Positions 44,072 to 53,731 of a stretch of DNA of 64,000 nt are shown here, one piece after another. Position 1 is the stretch's first letter. Each line of letters opens with the position of its first letter. This DNA is from Microbacterium sp. Root166 (GTDB lineage Bacteria; Actinomycetota; Actinomycetes; Actinomycetales; Microbacteriaceae): positions 310,001 through 374,000 of the forward strand of contig NZ_LMGL01000002.1 of NCBI RefSeq assembly GCF_001427145.1, read 5' to 3'. The notes below the pieces were generated by a model, which had not been told where the DNA came from, searched no databases, and was given only the letters and a program-made list of their open reading frames with translations. The translations under genes were made by a program, and so were the position numbers.

Positions 44072-45445
44072 TCAGAGCGCGTGCAGCGGCTTGCCGGCGA
44101 GTGCGAGGAATGCCTCGCCCAGCGCTTCGCTCTGCGTGGGGTGCGCGTGGATGAAGGGCGCGATGTCCTCGGGATGCGCTTCCCATCCCACCGCGAGTTG
44201 ACCCTCGGTGATGAGCTCGCCCACCCGGTCGCCCACGAGGTGGACCCCGATCACCGGCCCCTCCTTGACGCGGACGACCTTCACGATGCCGGCCGTGCCG
44301 AGGATCTCGCTCTTGCCGTTGCCGGCGAGGTTGTACTCGTACGCGACGACGCCGTCAGTGCCGTGGGCCTCGACGGCCTGCGCCTCGGTCAGGCCGACGG
44401 ACGCCACCTCGGGGTGACTGTAGGTGACCTTGGGGATCTGAGCGTCCGGGATGACGACCGGCGAGAGGCCCGCGATCTCCTCCGCGACGAAGATGCCCTG
44501 CTGGAAGCCGCGGTGGGCCAGCTGCAGACCGGGAACGATGTCGCCGACCGCCCACACATGGGGGACGCCGGTGCGCAGCCGCTCATCGGTGACGACGAAG
44601 CCGCGGTCGATGGTGAGGCCGGCCTCTTCGAAGCCCAGACCGGCGGTCGCCGGTCCGCGGCCGACGGCGACGAGGAGATAGTCCGCCTCGAACGTCTTGC
44701 CGTCTTCCAGCGTCACGGTGACGCTCTCGGATGTCTGGGTCACGCCCTGGAAGCGGACTCCGAGGGACGAGGCGATTCCGCGCTTGCGGAAGGCGCGCTC
44801 AAGGGCCTTGCTGAGCGCGATGTCCTCGTTCGGCACGAGGTGATCGAGGGCCTCGACGATCGTGACGTCGACGCCGAACGAGCGCCAGACGCTCGCGAAC
44901 TCGACGCCGATCACGCCGCCGCCGAGGATGACCACGCGCTCGGGGATCTCATCGAGCGCCAGCGCGTGCTCGCTCGTGAGCACGCGTCCGCCGATCTCGA
45001 GGCCGGGCAGGCTCCGGCTGTAGGACCCGGTCGCCAGAACGACGTCGGTGCCGAGGTACAGATCGTCGCCCACGCGGACGGCAGGACCCGCCTCGAGGCG
45101 CCCCTCGCCGGTGACCACGGTGATCTTCCGCGCCTTGATGAGGCCTTCGAGTCCCTTGAACTTCTTCGCCACGATGCCCTCGCGGTATGCGCGGACACCG
45201 GCCGCGTCGACACCGTCGAACGAGGCGCGGATGCCGATGGCCGAGGCCTCGCGTGCCGTGTCGGCCACTTCGGCCGCATGCAGGAGCGCCTTCGTCGGGA
45301 TGCAGCCGCGGTGCAGGCAGGTGCCCCCGACCTTGTCCTTCTCGATGAGCGCGACCGACTGGCCGAGCTCTGCGGCGCGCAGCGCCGCGGCGTATCCGCC
45401 GCTGCCGCCACCCAGGACGACGAGATCGAAAGTGTGGTCGGTCAT
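44072..45445 (-). CDS. lpdA: Dihydrolipoyl dehydrogenase (E3)
   Basis: 457 residues. Reoxidises the E2 lipoyl groups. N-terminal FAD site VLGGGSGGYAAALRAAELG, redox disulfide Cys43/Cys48 in GGTCLHRGCIP, NAD site VILGGGVIGVEFASVW, and the C-terminal His of HAHPTQSE (His435). Start ATG shares one base with the pepA stop (TGATG), so pepA-lpdA are translationally coupled and sucB follows. Confidence 0.97.
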   Translation of the reverse strand: MTDHTFDLVVLGGGSGGYAAALRAAELGQSVALIEKDKVGGTCLHRGCIPTKALLHAAEVADTAREASAIGIRASFDGVDAAGVRAYREGIVAKKFKGLEGLIKARKITVVTGEGRLEAGPAVRVGDDLYLGTDVVLATGSYSRSLPGLEIGGRVLTSEHALALDEIPERVVILGGGVIGVEFASVWRSFGVDVTIVEALDHLVPNEDIALSKALERAFRKRGIASSLGVRFQGVTQTSESVTVTLEDGKTFEADYLLVAVGRGPATAGLGFEEAGLTIDRGFVVTDERLRTGVPHVWAVGDIVPGLQLAHRGFQQGIFVAEEIAGLSPVVIPDAQIPKVTYSHPEVASVGLTEAQAVEAHGTDGVVAYEYNLAGNGKSEILGTAGIVKVVRVKEGPVIGVHLVGDRVGELITEGQLAVGWEAHPEDIAPFIHAHPTQSEALGEAFLALAGKPLHAL

Positions 45446-46920
45446 CAGGACTCCTCTGTCGTGACGAAGCGGATCAGGCTGCGCACCGTCGCTGCGGTGG
45501 GGCCCTTGTCGGTGAAGCCGTAGCCGCCGCCCTTGTTCATGCCGACGCCGGCGATGTCCAGGTGCACCCAGGGGATGCGCGGCGCGTCGGCGTCGTCGCC
45601 GGTGCGGCCGACGAAGTGGCGCAGGAACAGGCCGGCGAACAGCGAGCCGCCCGCGGGATCGCCGATCTTGGCGTTCTGCAGGTCGGCGATCGGCGAATCC
45701 AGCTCGTCGACCATATGGGCCGGCAGCGGCAGCTGCCACGCGGGTTCGGCCTCCGCGGCAGCGGCGGCGAGGTAGGCGGCGACGGCCGCGTCGTCGCCCA
45801 TGACCCCCGCATGGCGGGTGCCGAGGGCGATCGTGATCGCGCCGGTCAGCGTCGCGACGTCCACGATCACGTCGGGGTGCTCGCGGCTCGCCGCGACGAG
45901 GCCGTCGGCGAGGACGAGGCGTCCTTCGGCATCCGTGTTGAGGACTTCCACCGTCGTGCCGTCGAGCATCCGCAGCACATCGCCGGGTCGTGTGGCGTTG
46001 CCGGAAGGCATGTTGTCGGCGATGCACAGCCACGCCGTGAGCTTCACCGGCGCACCGATCACCGCGACCGCGCGCAGCACGGCCAGAACCGTGGCCGCAC
46101 CGCACATGTCGTACTTCATCCCGACCATCGAGGCGGCCGGCTTCAGCGAGAGGCCGCCGGTGTCGAAGGTGATGCCTTTGCCGACGAGCGCGATGTGGCG
46201 CGTCGCATCGGCGGGCGCGTATTCGAGTCGGACCAGGCGCGGCGGGCGGGTCGAGCCCTGCCCGACGCCGAGGATGCCTCCGTAGCCGCCGGCCTGCAGC
46301 GCCGTCTCGTCAAGGACCTCGACCGTCACGGGGAGCCCCTCGACGCTCGCGACGGCCCGTTCGGCGAAGTCCGCCGGGCCGAGCCACTCGGCGGGGATCG
46401 ACACGAGGTCCTTCACGAGGGCGACCGCGTCCGCCGCGGCGGCGACCGCGGCGAGGGCCGCGTCGTCGGCGGGGGCGGTGCCGTGCACGACCACCCGCGA
46501 AGCGCGGGCCTTCGGCGCCTCGGACTTGTACCCGTCGAACCGGTACCCGCCGAGCGCGGCGCCCTCGGCTGCGGCCGTCCACAGCGACGCCTCGGCGAAC
46601 GGAGCGGCGACGGCGATCGTCGCGAATCCGGTCAGGCTGCGAATCGCCGCCCCGACGGCGTCGCGCAGGGCCGCGGCATCCGGCCGTGCACCGGTGCCCA
46701 CGACGGCGAGGGGGTGCGTGGTGGCTTCGGGGGCGTAGACCCGTTGCAGCGATCCGACGGCACCGGTGAAGCCGGTCGCCAGCAGCGCTTCGCGCAGGCC
46801 GGGCCAGTCCGCCAGCTCGGGTGCATCGTCGCCTGTCAACGGCGGAAGCGCGAGCAGCAGTGCGTCGGCGTCGGAGTCTCGGATCTGGGCATCGCTGTAC
46901 GCGAGGTCGGGAAACGACAT
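45445..46920 (-). CDS. pepA: Leucyl aminopeptidase (M17)
   Basis: 491 residues from ATG 46920; ATG 46929 is possible, but TAGGAT seven bases before 46920 fits a leaderless start there. Two-metal aminopeptidase. The M17 signatures are present: VGKGITFDTGGLSLKP with the metal-binding Lys and Asp, and NTDAEGRLVLADGL with the metal-binding Asp-Ala-Glu and the catalytic Arg. First gene of pepA-lpdA-sucB, an arrangement seen in many actinobacteria. Confidence 0.95.
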   Translation of the reverse strand: MSFPDLAYSDAQIRDSDADALLLALPPLTGDDAPELADWPGLREALLATGFTGAVGSLQRVYAPEATTHPLAVVGTGARPDAAALRDAVGAAIRSLTGFATIAVAAPFAEASLWTAAAEGAALGGYRFDGYKSEAPKARASRVVVHGTAPADDAALAAVAAAADAVALVKDLVSIPAEWLGPADFAERAVASVEGLPVTVEVLDETALQAGGYGGILGVGQGSTRPPRLVRLEYAPADATRHIALVGKGITFDTGGLSLKPAASMVGMKYDMCGAATVLAVLRAVAVIGAPVKLTAWLCIADNMPSGNATRPGDVLRMLDGTTVEVLNTDAEGRLVLADGLVAASREHPDVIVDVATLTGAITIALGTRHAGVMGDDAAVAAYLAAAAAEAEPAWQLPLPAHMVDELDSPIADLQNAKIGDPAGGSLFAGLFLRHFVGRTGDDADAPRIPWVHLDIAGVGMNKGGGYGFTDKGPTAATVRSLIRFVTTEES

Positions 46921-46927
46921 GGTCTCC

Positions 46928-46933
46928 ATCCTA
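46928..46933 (-). promoter_or_regulatory. -10 element (TAGGAT), leaderless pepA
   Basis: TAGGAT on the minus strand, seven bases before ATG 46920. Confidence 0.55.
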
Positions 46934-46993
46934 TGGACCTTCGGTGTTCGCTCTGAGCGGGACGACGGCGACCTCCACGGCGATCCCGCCTCG

Positions 46994-46999
46994 TAGCAT
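46994..46999 (+). promoter_or_regulatory. -10 element (TAGCAT), leaderless PAC2 gene
   Basis: TAGCAT, six bases before ATG 47006. Confidence 0.55.
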
Positions 47000-47005
47000 G
47001 GAGAG

Positions 47006-47929
47006 ATGCCCCTCTCCGGTCCGCTGTTCGAGCGTTCTGCCTCCGCACCCCCGGTGCCGCGGGGTCTGCCGCTCGTGATCGCGCTGACAGGCTTCACCGA
47101 TGCGGGCAGTGCCGTGAGCCGGATCGTGGACTACTTCCGCGAAGACCTCGCGCCGACTCCGCTCGCCGTGTTCTCCAACGACGTGCTGCTGGACTACCGC
47201 GCCCGCCGGCCTCTCATCTCGTTCGAGCAGGACCACCTGACCGACTACCGCCCGCCGCGGCTCGAGCTCTCGCTCGCGCACGATGCCCTCGGGCAGCCGT
47301 TCCTGCTGCTGGCGGGCTACGAGCCCGACTTCGGCTGGGATGCCTTCGCGGCTTCGGTGCTCGAGTTCGTCGACGACTACGACGCGTCGACGGTGACCTG
47401 GGTCCACGCCATCCCCATGCCCGTGCCGCACACGCGTCCCATCGGCACCACGGTGAGCGGAACGAGGAGCGACCTCACCGAGGCGCACTCGGTGTGGCAG
47501 CCCCACACTCAGGTGCCGTCCACGGCCGGGCATCTCCTCGAGTACCGCCTCGCCGCGGCCGGAGTCCGCGTCGCCGGCTTCGTCCTGCTGATCCCGCACT
47601 ACCTCGGCGACACCGAGTATCCGGCGGCCGCGCTGGCGGCGCTGGACAGCCTGACGGTGGCGACGAGCCTGGTGTTCACGGGGGAGGAGCTTCGCGAAGA
47701 GAATCGCGAGTACCTGGCCAAGGTGCAGGAGCAGGTGGCCGGCAGCGACGAACTCTCCCGCATGGTGCACGGCCTGGAGGAGCGCTACGACGCCTATATG
47801 GCGGGCTCGACCCTGGCGACCCCCATGATCCACACCGGAGATCTCCCGAGTGCCGACGAGCTCGCGGCGGAGCTCGAGCGCTTCCTGGCGACCAGGCAGA
47901 CCGGCGAGGACGACAAGCGCATCCCCTGA
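47006..47929 (+). CDS. PAC2-family (proteasome assembly chaperone-like) protein
   Basis: 307 residues, soluble. Core features of PAC2 proteins are visible: LVIALTGFTDAGSAVSRIVDYF at the N-terminus, LLLAGYEPDFGWDAFA, and PSTAGHLLEYRLAAAGVRVAGFVLLIPHYLGDTEYPAAALAAL split over the central helices. A helical C-terminus follows. The role in actinobacteria is not settled; the fold is shared with eukaryotic proteasome assembly chaperones. Next to the sigma factor gene but with a 222-base gap. Confidence 0.88.
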   Translation: MPLSGPLFERSASAPPVPRGLPLVIALTGFTDAGSAVSRIVDYFREDLAPTPLAVFSNDVLLDYRARRPLISFEQDHLTDYRPPRLELSLAHDALGQPFLLLAGYEPDFGWDAFAASVLEFVDDYDASTVTWVHAIPMPVPHTRPIGTTVSGTRSDLTEAHSVWQPHTQVPSTAGHLLEYRLAAAGVRVAGFVLLIPHYLGDTEYPAAALAALDSLTVATSLVFTGEELREENREYLAKVQEQVAGSDELSRMVHGLEERYDAYMAGSTLATPMIHTGDLPSADELAAELERFLATRQTGEDDKRIP

Positions 47930-48151
47930 GCGGAATGCCCGCGCGCCTGAGGGCGTTTGCACATGGTGAAGGTGCGACGCGGGTTTGCCGAATGCTGGCG
48001 GCGCACGGCAAGTATGAGATAATGGATACTCCGACCCGTTGTCAACCGGTTTCGTCAGGTCTTCCTGCGGCTCCGGGACTTGACAAGGGTCTTACTAGTG
48101 TCCGAAATCTACTGGGGCGTGCGGCACACGTCATCCGGTGAAAGGCGAAAC

Positions 48152-49551
<1,400 letters not shown>

Positions 49552-49555
<4 letters not shown>

Positions 49556-50874
49556 GCGCGGCGAAGGCCGGCAAGACGCTTCGCCCGGGACTGCGGTTCG
49601 TTCCCGCGGTCGCAGCGGGAAAGCTGGCCCGGTTCGTCACGCGCTTGCGCGGGGGAGGCTCGGCCTTCCCCGGGTACCTCAGCAACCGCATGGCGCCGAA
49701 CCTGCTGCCGACCCTTGCGGGCCAGTTCCGCTACGGCGTCGTCTTCGTGCTCGGCTCGAACGGCAAGACCACGACCACCCACATGGTGAGCGAGATCCTG
49801 CGGGCGCACGGCCTCGCCGTGTTCACCAACCCGACGGGCTCGAACATGCCGCAGGGCGTGACCAGCGCGCTCATGGCGGACGCGACGCTCACCGGACGGG
49901 TGAAGGCCGACGTCGCGGTCCTCGAGGTCGATGAGGGCTACGCCGCCGACCTGGCCGACCGGCTGTCGCCGCGTGTCATGCTCGCCCTGAACGTGCAGGT
50001 CGATCAGCTGTACCGGTTCTTCGAGACCGAGCGCGTCGCCGACATGATGCTCGATGCCGCCGCCCGCGCTTCGGACGCGGTGATCGTCAACCGCGACGAC
50101 CCGTATCTCAGCAAGATCGACGAGACCGCCATGCGCGGCAGCGTCAGCTACTTCGGCGCCTCCGAGGCGCTGGTCGCGGCATCCGCTCACGGTCTCGTCA
50201 ATGCGATCGACACCCGCAGCGACTCGACCGGCTCGGCCGCCCGTCACGCGGAGTCGGAGGTCGTGGCCGTCGACGGACGCAAGGTCTCGGTCGTTGTGGA
50301 CGGGCAGCCCATCGGGGTCACTGTTCCGGCACGCGGCCTGCACTACGCCGTCGACGCCGCCGCCGCGCTGGTGACGGCCGCGCGCGTGCTCGAAGCCGAA
50401 TTCGACGCGGACAACGCGGCACGGGCGTTCGCGGGCATGCAGCCCGCCTACGGCCGGGGTGAGGTCATCCCGCTCGCGCCCGGTCGGGACGAGCAGGTCG
50501 AGTTCGTGATGTTCAAGAACGCACCCAGCCTCCAGCTCAACCTGGACGCGCTCCCCGGTGCGCCGGACCGGGTGCTGATGGCGATCGACGAGGGCACGCC
50601 CGATATCTCGTGGATCTACGACGTCGATTTCGACGCCCTGGATCACGTCGACGTCGTCAGCGGCGAGAAGGCGCACCAGGTCGCGCTGCGGCTCGAGTAC
50701 GCGGGGATCCGCGTCGGCGCGGTCGAGCCGGACCTCGCCCGAGCCGTGTCGATGATGAGGGCGCTGCCGCCGCGCAGCGGCCTGTCGCAGACCTGGCTGG
50801 TCAACTACGAGATCATGATGGCCGGTCGCCGCCTGCTCGGTCACGGCGATCAGGAAGTGGCACGGCGCGCATGA
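49552..50874 (+). CDS. murT: MurT-like Mur ligase lacking the zinc ribbon
   Basis: 440 residues, GTG start in a GTGA overlap with the rpoD stop. MurT activates the D-Glu alpha-carboxyl of lipid II; with GatD it normally makes isoglutamine. Present: P-loop [12 protein letters not shown] (68-79), acidic IDEGY-type loop, and the DUF1727 domain with the catalytic Asp351 in [10 protein letters not shown]. Missing: the four-cysteine zinc ribbon, which in Staphylococcus and Streptococcus MurT follows the Mur ligase core; this protein has no CxxC there. The KNPAG block is also changed to KNAPS. ATP use is therefore likely kept, but ammonia transfer is in doubt. Confidence 0.85.
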
Positions 50875-51626
50875 CCACGCTCACGATCGTCCAGCTCTAC
50901 CCCGATCTGCTCGGGGTGACCGGTGACCGCGGCAACGTGGCCGTGCTGCAGTCGCGCCTCGCTTCGGCGGGCATCACCGCGCGGGTCGTGACGGCCGGCG
51001 TCGGCGAACCGCTTCCGGACGAGATCGACATCGTCGTGATCGGCAACGGGCCGCTCTCGGCCATGCGCCGTGTCACCGACGATCTCGCAGCCAAGGCGGA
51101 CACGCTGCGCGCGCATTCCGAGTCGGGCGGAGTCCTCTTCGCCGTCGGTGCCGGCGCCGAGCTGCTGTCAGCGGGCGTGCAGACGCTCGACGGAGCCGAC
51201 GTGCCCGGGCTCGGCCTGCTGCCGTTCCGCGTGCGCCGGACGCGCCAGCGACGCGTCGGATACATCGTGGCCGACACCGAGGACGGCGAGCTGATCGGCT
51301 TCGAGGACCATGCGTCGACGTGGGACCTCGATGACGGGGCGAGCGCGTACGGCCGCGTCTCCGCGGGCAAGGGCAGCGTCGGCGCCGAGGGTCTCGGCGG
51401 CGAGTCGGTCCGCGCGGCGAACGCCTTCGCGACGAACGTGCAGGGGCCCGCGCTCCCACTCAACCCGCAGCTCGCCGATGCTGTGCTCCGCGCAGCCTGC
51501 GCGCGGCGCGGAGTCGACTACACCGCCGGCGAGTCGGTCGCCAAGGCCGACACGTTGGCCGAGGCGGCTCGCTCGGACATCCGGCGCCTGACCGCGGGCA
51601 AGAAGCCGACAGTGATGAGCATCTAG
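50871..51626 (+). CDS. gatD: GatD-like protein lacking the glutaminase catalytic residues
   Basis: 251 residues, ATG overlapping the murT stop (ATGA). Overall GatD alignment is clear: TIVQLYPDLLGVTGDRGN at the start, VPGLGLLPF after the nucleophile elbow, LIGFEDHAS, and QGPALPLNPQLAD near 191-203. But the nucleophile Cys of the ICGGYQ elbow is Gly93 (FAVGAGAELL), and the catalytic His of LHGP is Gln191 (VQGP). It cannot hydrolyse glutamine by the known mechanism. It probably remains the structural partner of the MurT-like ligase. The substitutions are visible; the new role is inference. Confidence 0.85.
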   Translation: MTTLTIVQLYPDLLGVTGDRGNVAVLQSRLASAGITARVVTAGVGEPLPDEIDIVVIGNGPLSAMRRVTDDLAAKADTLRAHSESGGVLFAVGAGAELLSAGVQTLDGADVPGLGLLPFRVRRTRQRRVGYIVADTEDGELIGFEDHASTWDLDDGASAYGRVSAGKGSVGAEGLGGESVRAANAFATNVQGPALPLNPQLADAVLRAACARRGVDYTAGESVAKADTLAEAARSDIRRLTAGKKPTVMSI

Positions 51627-51632
51627 GCGATC

Positions 51633-52289
51633 ATGCCGGTGACGGATCAGCTGGCGCCGCAGGCGACGATCTCACGGCGCGCGCTCGTCGCGAACGCCCG
51701 CATCGCGGCCGGCGGGTCGGACGGGCCGCTGTACGCCCCCGTCCTGCTCCGTGCGGACGCCTGGGGACACGGCGCCGCGCTGGTGAGGGAAGTGCTGGCT
51801 GCCGAGGGCATCGCGGAGGCGACGCACGCCGACGGAGGCGACCTGATCGATCCGCTGACCCTGTTCGGTCTTCCGGGCGGAGCGCCGGCCGCACAGCCGG
51901 TGATGCGTCTGCGGGGTTCGGTGCTCAGCGTGAAGAAGGTCGCCGCGGGCGAGGGCGTCTCGTACGGCTATGCCTACCGCGCGCCGCAGGACACCCGGGT
52001 CGCGCTGGTGACCGGCGGCTATGCCCAGGGCGTCGTGCGGGCACTCGGAGGCGCGGTGTCGGTGCTGCTCCAGAACCGGCTCCACCCGATCGTCGGCCGC
52101 GTCGCGATGGACGCCTGCGTGGTCGAGATCGGCGATGCTGATGTCTCGCGCGGGGACGAGCTCGTCTTCTTCGGGGACCCGGGGCGCGCCGAGCCCTCGC
52201 TGACAGGCTGGGAGAGCGCGACCGGACTGACCGCGGGCGAACTGGCGACCGCGGTGGGGCTGCACGCAGATCGCCGGGAGACCGAGTGA
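51633..52289 (+). CDS. Truncated alanine racemase homologue carrying the Tyr domain
   Basis: 218 residues, six bases after gatD. The first 60 residues match the start of alanine racemase but the PLP-binding Lys is replaced: LLRADAWGHGA has Arg40 where VVKADAYGHGA has Lys. Most of the TIM barrel (about 150-170 residues) is absent. From about 90 the complete C-terminal beta domain follows: GEGVSYGYAYRAP, with Tyr111 at the place of the catalytic Tyr, then VTGGYAQGVVRALGG and GRVAMDACVVEIG (Met159). In alanine racemase these Tyr and Met residues reach into the partner's active site. It is followed by a second racemase gene (four-base overlap). Confidence 0.8.
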   Translation: MPVTDQLAPQATISRRALVANARIAAGGSDGPLYAPVLLRADAWGHGAALVREVLAAEGIAEATHADGGDLIDPLTLFGLPGGAPAAQPVMRLRGSVLSVKKVAAGEGVSYGYAYRAPQDTRVALVTGGYAQGVVRALGGAVSVLLQNRLHPIVGRVAMDACVVEIGDADVSRGDELVFFGDPGRAEPSLTGWESATGLTAGELATAVGLHADRRETE

Positions 52290-53329
52290 CCGAGCTGCGC
52301 GTCGACCTGGACGCACTCGAGGCCAACATCGACGCCGTCCGCGGTGCCGTCGGCGCGGCCGAGCTGATGCTGGTGGTGAAGGACGACGCGTACGGGCACG
52401 GTCTCGGCCCGGTGAGTCGCCGTGCCCACGACGCCGGCGTCCGCTGGTTCGGCGCGTACGACATCGAGACGGGCAGCGAGCTCCGGCGCGCACTCGGACC
52501 CGGCATCCGGATCTTCGTCTGGATGGCGGCTTCCGGAGAGGCCATGGAACGCGCCGTTGCGCACGACCTCGACATCGGGATCGGCGACGCGGAGACGCTC
52601 GAGGCGGTGGCCCAAGCGGGCGCCCGGTCGGGGCGCGCAGCCCGCGTCCACCTCAAGATCGACACCGGCCTGCACCGCAACGGCGTCCGTCCGGAGGAGT
52701 GGCCGCAGTTCGTCCGGCGCGCGCGTGAGCACGAGATCGCGGGACGGATCGAGATGATCGGCGTCTGGAGCCACATCGCCGAGGCGTCGGATGCCGAGGA
52801 CGACCTCGCGCGGTCGGCCTTCGACGAGGCGGTCCACGAGGCTTCGGCCGCGGGGCTCCGGCCCCGGCTGCGCCATCTCTCGGCGAGCGCCGCGTCGCTG
52901 GCGAGACCCGAGTTCCGCTACGACCTCGTACGCGTCGGCGCCTTCTGCTTCGGCATCCGCCCCGCCGGTGGCCCTTCGGAGGCAGAGCTCGGCATCCGCC
53001 CGATCGCCGCATTGCAGGCCCCCGTGACCTCCGTCGACGGCGATCGCGCGACTGTCGGCATCGGCCGTCTGGACGGCCTTCCCTCGACCCTCGCGGGTCG
53101 GGTATCCGTCGGCACGCCGGCAGGACCGCGGTCACTTCTCGAGGTCGGCGCCGATTCGACCGTGGAGAACTGGCCCGGCGCCGCTCCCGGCGACGTCGTC
53201 ACGATCTGGGGCCCGGGCGAACAGCAGGAAGGATCGGCGACCGATCTCGCAGAGGCGATCGGAACGATCGGCGAAGAGCTCGCCGTGCGCGTGTCACCGC
53301 TCGTCCCGCGCAGCTACGTGGGGGAGTGA
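52286..53329 (+). CDS. Alanine racemase homologue carrying the PLP barrel
   Basis: 347 residues, GTG start overlapping the preceding gene. The barrel is complete: PLP Lys32 in VVKDDAYGHGLG, HLKIDTGLHRNGV with Arg131, SHIAEA, HLSASAASLARPEF and the YDLVRVGAFCFGIRP strand. The C-terminal domain is damaged: the segment that should carry AGESVSYG is replaced by TSVDGDRATVGIGRLDG with no Tyr, and the GRVCMDQ loop is RVSVGT / EVGADST. So it has the Lys half of the active site but not the Tyr half, the mirror image of its neighbour. Substrate may be Ala or a diamino acid; unknown. Confidence 0.82.
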   Translation: MTELRVDLDALEANIDAVRGAVGAAELMLVVKDDAYGHGLGPVSRRAHDAGVRWFGAYDIETGSELRRALGPGIRIFVWMAASGEAMERAVAHDLDIGIGDAETLEAVAQAGARSGRAARVHLKIDTGLHRNGVRPEEWPQFVRRAREHEIAGRIEMIGVWSHIAEASDAEDDLARSAFDEAVHEASAAGLRPRLRHLSASAASLARPEFRYDLVRVGAFCFGIRPAGGPSEAELGIRPIAALQAPVTSVDGDRATVGIGRLDGLPSTLAGRVSVGTPAGPRSLLEVGADSTVENWPGAAPGDVVTIWGPGEQQEGSATDLAEAIGTIGEELAVRVSPLVPRSYVGE

Positions 53330-53339
53330 GACCGGGTCG

Positions 53340-53561
53340 TCAGACCGCGTCGACCAGACGAGCGGTCTCGTCGTGCCACGAGGTTGCGATGCTGCGCAGC
53401 TTCTCTTCGTACTTGCGTCCGTGGTGCGCGCAGAAGAGCAGCTCGCTGCCGTTGACCTCGGCGGCGATGTACGCCTGAGCGCCACAGGAATCGCAGCGAT
53501 CGATCGCGGTCAGGCGGTACTCGAGGACGGCGGTCTCAGTCGGTGTCGATAGCGTGGTCAT
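53340..53561 (-). CDS. DUF7455 small zinc-ribbon-like protein
   Basis: 73 residues from ATG 53561, with GAGGCACC as ribosome site. CDSCGAQAYIAAEVNGSELLF then CAHHGRKYEEKL: a two-stranded ribbon with CxxC and CxHH, likely binding one zinc. This family lies between the sigma factor and parE in many actinobacteria. Function unknown. Confidence 0.85.
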   Translation of the reverse strand: MTTLSTPTETAVLEYRLTAIDRCDSCGAQAYIAAEVNGSELLFCAHHGRKYEEKLRSIATSWHDETARLVDAV

Positions 53562-53717
53562 TTCGGTGCCTCCTCGAATCAATAGAGCTCTCGTGCGGGT
53601 CATGAAATACAACCACGCCCCGGATAGGAGAATGCCCGGAACGCGTCACATTTCGCTGAGCGCGTACGCCCGCCCCGCCTCGAAGCGTGTCGAGACCGCC
53701 CGGTGGGTGGGCGCGGA

Positions 53718-53723
53718 TACGCT
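53718..53723 (+). promoter_or_regulatory. -10 element (TACGCT), short leader of parE
   Basis: TACGCT, eight bases before GTG 53732; the TTGAGG in between could also be a ribosome site. Confidence 0.45.
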
Positions 53724-53731
53724 TGAGGATT

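Noticed and set aside
48039..48086. TTGTCAA...TTGACAA as a regulator site before rpoD
   Set aside because: The half-sites are 34 bases apart and TTGACA is also a plain -35; no dimer site can be argued from this alone.
50871..51626. GatD-like gene as a pseudogene
   Set aside because: The frame is intact, it overlaps its neighbour, and conserved regions outside the catalytic residues are well kept.
51633..53329. The two racemase-like genes as one gene broken by a frameshift
   Set aside because: The first already ends with a full C-terminal domain and the second begins again with the N-terminal barrel, so domain order is N(stub)-C, N-C(damaged). A single frameshift cannot make this.
53328..53369. 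Terminator between the second racemase and DUF7455
   Set aside because: GAGACCG and CGGTCTC are 28 bases apart and give only a seven-base stem.
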